Assembly (NCBI GenBank): GCA_024233005.1
Contig: JACKQE010000026.1
Coordinates: 1 to 25,458, forward strand
Direction of reading: 5' to 3'
Source: Akkermansiaceae bacterium
GTDB lineage: Bacteria > Verrucomicrobiota > Verrucomicrobiia > Verrucomicrobiales > DEV007
Length of the DNA stretch: 25,458 bases
Positions 21,752 through 25,458 of the stretch are shown here, piece by piece (positions within the stretch are counted from its first letter, which is position 1; each line of letters starts with the position of its first letter). The notes under the pieces are model-generated. The model did not search any database, was not told the origin of the DNA, and saw only the letters and a list, made by a program, of their open reading frames with translations. Made by a program: the position numbers and the translations under genes.

Positions 21752-24562
21752 ATGAAGCACGTTGTCGTCTGCGGAGATCTCGTCTGGGACACTCATATCG
21801 CCAGGCTCCAATTCGATCCCAGAGGATATTTCCAACCTCACGGGCAAACGCAGCTCGCCAACCGCCACGGCGGGGCGTGGTATCTGAGTGACGTCATTGG
21901 TCTGTCACTCCGAGCTGCCGGAGTGGACGCCAGGGTGGACGAACCAGAACGCCTTTCCCACGCGGTCATCGAAGAGGACGGCCCCAATTCGGGAGGCATC
22001 GCCAAAGGATTCTCCGTTTGGGAATGGTTCGAAAGCACGCAAAAAACAGCCACGGCAAAAGTCGATGCGAAAGGAGGCATTGCATACAAGTGGAGGGATG
22101 GACCGGCTGAACCCGGATCCTGGCGTATCAAAGAATTTCTCGGTTGTCAGGAAGCAAGGTGGACCCCGGAATTGGCATTTCCTCCACTTCCTCCTTGCCG
22201 GCAAAAACCAGATCTTCTTGTAATCGATGATCTCGGACTGGGATTCTCCCGCCAACAACGATCCTGGCCCGATTGTCTTAAGGACCCGTCATTGACGCCA
22301 ACGCAAATTCTTGTCAAGGCTACCCCCGGTTTTGACCTTCCCCTCTGGCAAACACTGCTGGAACCAGGGTGCGCTTCCCGGCTTACGGTGGTGACTTCGG
22401 CTGCTGCTCTGAGGGATTATGGTGCCCATCTGACCCGGGGGCTTTCCTGGGATCGGTCTATCCAGGAGATCAAGACCGTGTTCACCCCGGGAGGAAAAGG
22501 AGCCGCCCTTCGTTATTGCCACCGAGTGGTGATTCTCTTCGGCACCTCCGGCGCCGCGGTGTTCAGCCGAGAGCCCCGCTCCCCGATCGAGGAGGAGCAC
22601 CCTCCGGAAACCCTGCGATTTGAGCGCTTCGTTTATGATCCTGCACACCTTGAAGAAACCTGGTCCGCGGACGCGAAGGGAATTTCTTTCGGCAAGGCGT
22701 CTTTAATGACCGCCGCCCTGGCTCCCCTGTTGCTGCAGGACCGCCCCCCTTCAAGTCATGCAGCAGTAAGCCGCGGATTGGCAGCCGCCAGAGCACTGCA
22801 TCGGGAGGGGGCGGGCCGCGATGTAAAAAAATTTCACGTCGCCCGTGATGCCGCCGAAGTTTTCACTCCGGATGCGCATCTTGCTCCCGAAAAAACCTAC
22901 CAATCCGCCTTCCCAAGGGAGTTGCTGGATCCGACCGAACTGGTTTCTCCTTCTGACACCCCCGCTCTAGAGCAGCAAACCCTTCTAACCGATGCCTTGG
23001 GCCTCACTGCCCCATTCCTGACGGTGGCCGCCCAGGACATCGTTCGCTATGGCCGTGATCAGCCCCTCCATGCCGTTCCTTTCCTGTCCTGCGGAAAGTA
23101 TTACACGGTCGATCGTGAAGAAATTGAGTCACTCAATGCGGTGCGTCATCTCATCCTTGATTACCAGAAAAACCGGAGCGACAACCGTCCGCTTTCCATT
23201 GCCGTTTTCGGTCCGCCAGGCTCGGGAAAATCCTTCGCCATCAAACAACTTTCAGTGGCCCTGTTCGGCAAGGACCAGGCCATTCTGGAGTTCAATCTCT
23301 CCCAATTCTCCGGACTGGAAGACCTTCACGAGGCTTTTCACTGTGTCAGAGACAAAACCGTGCAGGGGCGCATGCCTTTTGTTTTTTGGGATGAGTTCGA
23401 TTCTGCCCGCAATCAGACACCGCTCGGCTGGCTTATCGAATTCCTTGCCCCGATGCAGGACGCAAATTTCGTCGCCAAGGGCCGCGAACATCCCTTCGGC
23501 AAATGTGTCTTTATTTTTGCCGGCGGTACCTGTCGAAATTTTAAGGAGTTCTCATCTCCCCTTGAACTTTGTGACGACTCCGAGACTCCCGAAAACGCGG
23601 GGCAAGATCGGGTGGAAAAAAGCCTCAGTTTCCGGGAAGTCAAAGGTCCGGACTTCATCAGCCGCCTCCGTGGCTATGTGAACATCAAAGGACCGAATCC
23701 TCTGCACAAGTCCGGAGATGAGGTGCACTTGATCCGCCGTGCCCTCCTCCTGCGATCTCTCATTGAAAAGCACCATCCAGATCTGCTCCATCCCGGGACC
23801 AAAGAACTGCCCATCAGCGCCGCAGTTCTGAACGCTTTCCTCGGCGTGAAGCGGTATCGTCATGGAGCCCGCTCCATGGAGGCCATTGTGAGTCTGAGCC
23901 GGCTGCACCGGTGCCGTCATTTCGGCCCGTCGGAACTCCCGTCCCGCGAACTCGTGGAACTCCATGTGACCCCCGACTTTACCACCTTTGTTGAAGAATC
24001 GCAAAGGTATCACCTCACCACGGACGACATTGAGACCTTGGCCAGAATGAAGCACGCGAATTGGAGAAAGGACAAGTCGTTGCAAGGTTATGAATATGGT
24101 CCGATCCGCGACGATTCCTCCACTCCCAAACGTCACCCCTTGATGATAGACTACGCCGAACTCACACCGGAACAAAAGGAAGCCAATCGGTTGCCCGCCC
24201 GCCTCACCGCTCTGCGTCTGGAGGCCCTGGGTTACATCATTTGTGCCGCTGACCAGGTCGCAGAACAGGAGGTAGCCAAAATTGAGGAAGCCGCCCTGGA
24301 AAAGCTCTCCAAGTCAGAACACAGACGTTGGATGCGCATCAACCTGCTCCAGGGGCGAGCCTATGGAAACCGGACAGACGATACACTGCTCCGACACGTG
24401 GATCTCTGCCCTTATGAGAACCTGGAAGACCTGCATAAACATCTGGATATTGGAATCATCAGCACCATTTTCGAATTCCTCCGCACGAGAGACCTCGCCC
24501 TGATCCAGCGACCGCCCCCATCATCCGCGACGCCACCTTCCAAGTCGGCTGAAATTCCCTAA
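21752..24562 (+). CDS. ribokinase-like / AAA+-type ATPase / tandem RyR protein, putative conflict-system sensor
   Basis: The protein has 936 residues. Residues 1-370 resemble a PfkB/ribokinase fold: HVVVCGDLVWDTH at the start, LLVIDDLGLGFS, VVILFGTSGAAVFS and a degenerate SFGKASLMTAALAPLLL where active enzymes carry GAGD. The ATPase follows, with Walker A GPPGSGKS at 487-494 and Walker B VFWDEFD at 544-550. The region around residues 590-680 (CVFIFAGGTCRNF, ISRLRGYVNI) fits an AAA+ sensor region. The C-terminus has two RyR-type domains. The first is at about 755-830 (HANWRKDKSLQGYEYGPIRDD, YAELTPEQKEANR, ALRLEALGYII), and the second is at about 850-920 (SEHRRWMRINLLQGRAYG, YENLEDLHKHLD). RyR domains bind ligands in nucleotide-centred bacterial conflict systems. 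A TIR gene follows after 235 bp. The function as sensor and switch for a TIR effector is inference. There is no transmembrane segment, so it is cytosolic. Confidence 0.85.
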   Translation: MKHVVVCGDLVWDTHIARLQFDPRGYFQPHGQTQLANRHGGAWYLSDVIGLSLRAAGVDARVDEPERLSHAVIEEDGPNSGGIAKGFSVWEWFESTQKTATAKVDAKGGIAYKWRDGPAEPGSWRIKEFLGCQEARWTPELAFPPLPPCRQKPDLLVIDDLGLGFSRQQRSWPDCLKDPSLTPTQILVKATPGFDLPLWQTLLEPGCASRLTVVTSAAALRDYGAHLTRGLSWDRSIQEIKTVFTPGGKGAALRYCHRVVILFGTSGAAVFSREPRSPIEEEHPPETLRFERFVYDPAHLEETWSADAKGISFGKASLMTAALAPLLLQDRPPSSHAAVSRGLAAARALHREGAGRDVKKFHVARDAAEVFTPDAHLAPEKTYQSAFPRELLDPTELVSPSDTPALEQQTLLTDALGLTAPFLTVAAQDIVRYGRDQPLHAVPFLSCGKYYTVDREEIESLNAVRHLILDYQKNRSDNRPLSIAVFGPPGSGKSFAIKQLSVALFGKDQAILEFNLSQFSGLEDLHEAFHCVRDKTVQGRMPFVFWDEFDSARNQTPLGWLIEFLAPMQDANFVAKGREHPFGKCVFIFAGGTCRNFKEFSSPLELCDDSETPENAGQDRVEKSLSFREVKGPDFISRLRGYVNIKGPNPLHKSGDEVHLIRRALLLRSLIEKHHPDLLHPGTKELPISAAVLNAFLGVKRYRHGARSMEAIVSLSRLHRCRHFGPSELPSRELVELHVTPDFTTFVEESQRYHLTTDDIETLARMKHANWRKDKSLQGYEYGPIRDDSSTPKRHPLMIDYAELTPEQKEANRLPARLTALRLEALGYIICAADQVAEQEVAKIEEAALEKLSKSEHRRWMRINLLQGRAYGNRTDDTLLRHVDLCPYENLEDLHKHLDIGIISTIFEFLRTRDLALIQRPPPSSATPPSKSAEIP

Positions 24563-24797
24563 AATCCCCAAGCTGATACCAATGTGGCGCCCTCCCCGTC
24601 CGGCTGTCACGACCAGCTTTTCCGGCGCCAAATCAGTCAATCACCATGAGGATCAGATTGCCTTTCTCGATTCCCCTGTTCCCGGGCCTGGGAGCAGGAA
24701 GTGGTGCCCGTGCGCACCTCATGGTTCCAAACAAAGGCCAGTATCTTGGCTAGCCTATGCTGCCGGCCAGTTGAATTGCGATCCAGAGGTTTTCCCA
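24563..24797. other. gap between the RyR/ATPase gene and the TIR gene
   Basis: There is no gene and no certain promoter in these 235 bp. A GGCGCC pair at 24585-24630 is the only symmetry seen. Confidence 0.4.
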
Positions 24798-25458
24798 ATG
24801 ACCTTCCCAGAAGCCCGTGACACCGTTCTTGCGCTGCTTCGCCAAAAAGGCAGGGTCAGGAACAGCGAAATGCTCGCTCTTTTGGGAGGAGATACCGCCC
24901 TGCTTGAGAAAATCCGTGAAGACCTGCTTTTCACCGAGGTGGCGGAGGATGTTCGTGGCGCAGGCTTGCGCCACACCGAAACCAACTTGCCGGTCAGATC
25001 CGATGAGGGGACGGACCCTGTGAAGATCTTTCTCAGCTACGGACGCCGGGATGCCTCAGATCTTGCCGACCGTCTGGAGAGAGACCTGCAAGCCAGCGGC
25101 TACCAGATCTGGCGCGACACCCACGAAATCAATCCAGGCGCAGGCTGGCAGGAGGAAATCACTGAAGGATTGCAGAGCGCGGAGATCGTCGTGGTTCTTC
25201 TGACTCCTCACTCTACGCGCAATTCCCGCACCGCCTCGAACCGGGAGGCAGTGGACAGTGTGTGCCTCGGGGAAATTGCCTACGCTCTCTTCCAACCTCC
25301 CGCCCAGCCTGTCATCCCCGTCATGGCCGAGACCTGCGAGCCGCCGCTTGCCATCTTTCATCTCGACTACATCGACCTTCGCCGCTGGCAGGACAGCTCC
25401 GAACAATATCAGGCGGGATTTGACCGTCTTTTGGATGGCATAGCCGCCGCAAGAAGAC
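24798..25458 (+). CDS. TIR-domain protein, truncated by the window edge
   Basis: ATG 24798 has AGAGG eight bases upstream and opens a frame that runs off the right edge (220 codons visible). Residues 1-60 form a small helical N-terminal region (TVLALLRQKGRV, EMLALLGGD, LLEKIREDLL) resembling the winged-helix-like segments that precede some bacterial effector and cyclase domains. The TIR domain starts at residue 75 with VKIFLSYGRRD. It continues through SGYQIWRDTHEINPGAGWQEEI, where W117 and E119/E120 occupy the catalytic glutamate site of NAD-cleaving TIRs, then EIVVVLLTPHS and YIDLRRW near residue 195. TIR enzymes in bacterial immunity cleave NAD or make cyclic ADP-ribose variants. The C-terminal part, which often holds the sensor or ATPase, is missing here. 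Confidence 0.85.
   Translation, partial: MTFPEARDTVLALLRQKGRVRNSEMLALLGGDTALLEKIREDLLFTEVAEDVRGAGLRHTETNLPVRSDEGTDPVKIFLSYGRRDASDLADRLERDLQASGYQIWRDTHEINPGAGWQEEITEGLQSAEIVVVLLTPHSTRNSRTASNREAVDSVCLGEIAYALFQPPAQPVIPVMAETCEPPLAIFHLDYIDLRRWQDSSEQYQAGFDRLLDGIAAARR

Noticed and set aside
24585..24630. TGGCGCC and GGCGCCA pair with a 32-base spacer before the TIR gene
   Set aside because: GGCGCC is itself palindromic and common in GC-rich DNA, so the pairing is not informative.
1..25458. CRISPR arrays, insertion sequences or transposase genes
   Set aside because: No regularly spaced repeats, terminal inverted repeats or transposase motifs were seen on either strand.

Overview
This is a bacterial chromosome segment, GC-rich overall. 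It most resembles a Verrucomicrobiota-type genome. The hints are a small secreted cytochrome with a planctomycete/verrucomicrobial-type CxxCH domain, few recognisable Shine-Dalgarno sites, and the mix of housekeeping genes (ftsH, recO, tRNA-Asn) with large secreted proteins of unknown function. There is no rRNA or other phylogenetic marker, so the taxonomic call is inference.

Region 1 (1-13689) is a two-armed gene cluster read outward from a divergent promoter region at about 5481-5737. The left arm (minus strand) encodes a zinc-ribbon/P-loop GTPase (5480-3696), a protein whose N-terminus resembles GTPase-associated (GAP1-type) domains (3634-2705), a single-pass membrane protein with a large ectodomain (2786-297), and a gene that runs off the left edge. 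The right arm (plus strand) encodes a secreted, membrane-anchored von Willebrand A protein (5738-7609), a small multi-pass membrane protein (7673-8056), a 944-residue tubulin/FtsZ-like GTPase (8094-10928), a single-pass membrane protein (10979-11719) and a second large membrane-anchored protein (11914-13689). The combination of FtsZ-like family protein, vWA protein and a distinct GTPase matches a module predicted earlier, by comparative genomics only, to be a membrane-remodelling system. The accessory proteins here extend it, and no member of this exact set is recognised as characterised.

Region 2 (13700-20491, minus strand) is mostly housekeeping. It holds an exported glutathione-peroxidase-family enzyme with its own terminator, an apparent operon of two uncharacterised membrane/secreted proteins followed by a short recO, then a secreted c-type cytochrome with a terminator, and ftsH.

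Region 3 (20724-25458, plus strand) holds a small lipoprotein whose start is buried in a perfect inverted repeat, tRNA-Asn(GUU), and then two genes that look like a conflict/defence pair. The first is a 936-residue protein with an N-terminal ribokinase-like region, a central AAA+-type ATPase and two C-terminal RyR domains. The second is a TIR-domain protein cut by the right edge. The 936-residue gene appears to be transcribed as a leaderless mRNA. The two most interesting items are the tubulin-like/GTPase/vWA cluster and the ribokinase-like-AAA+-RyR plus TIR pair.
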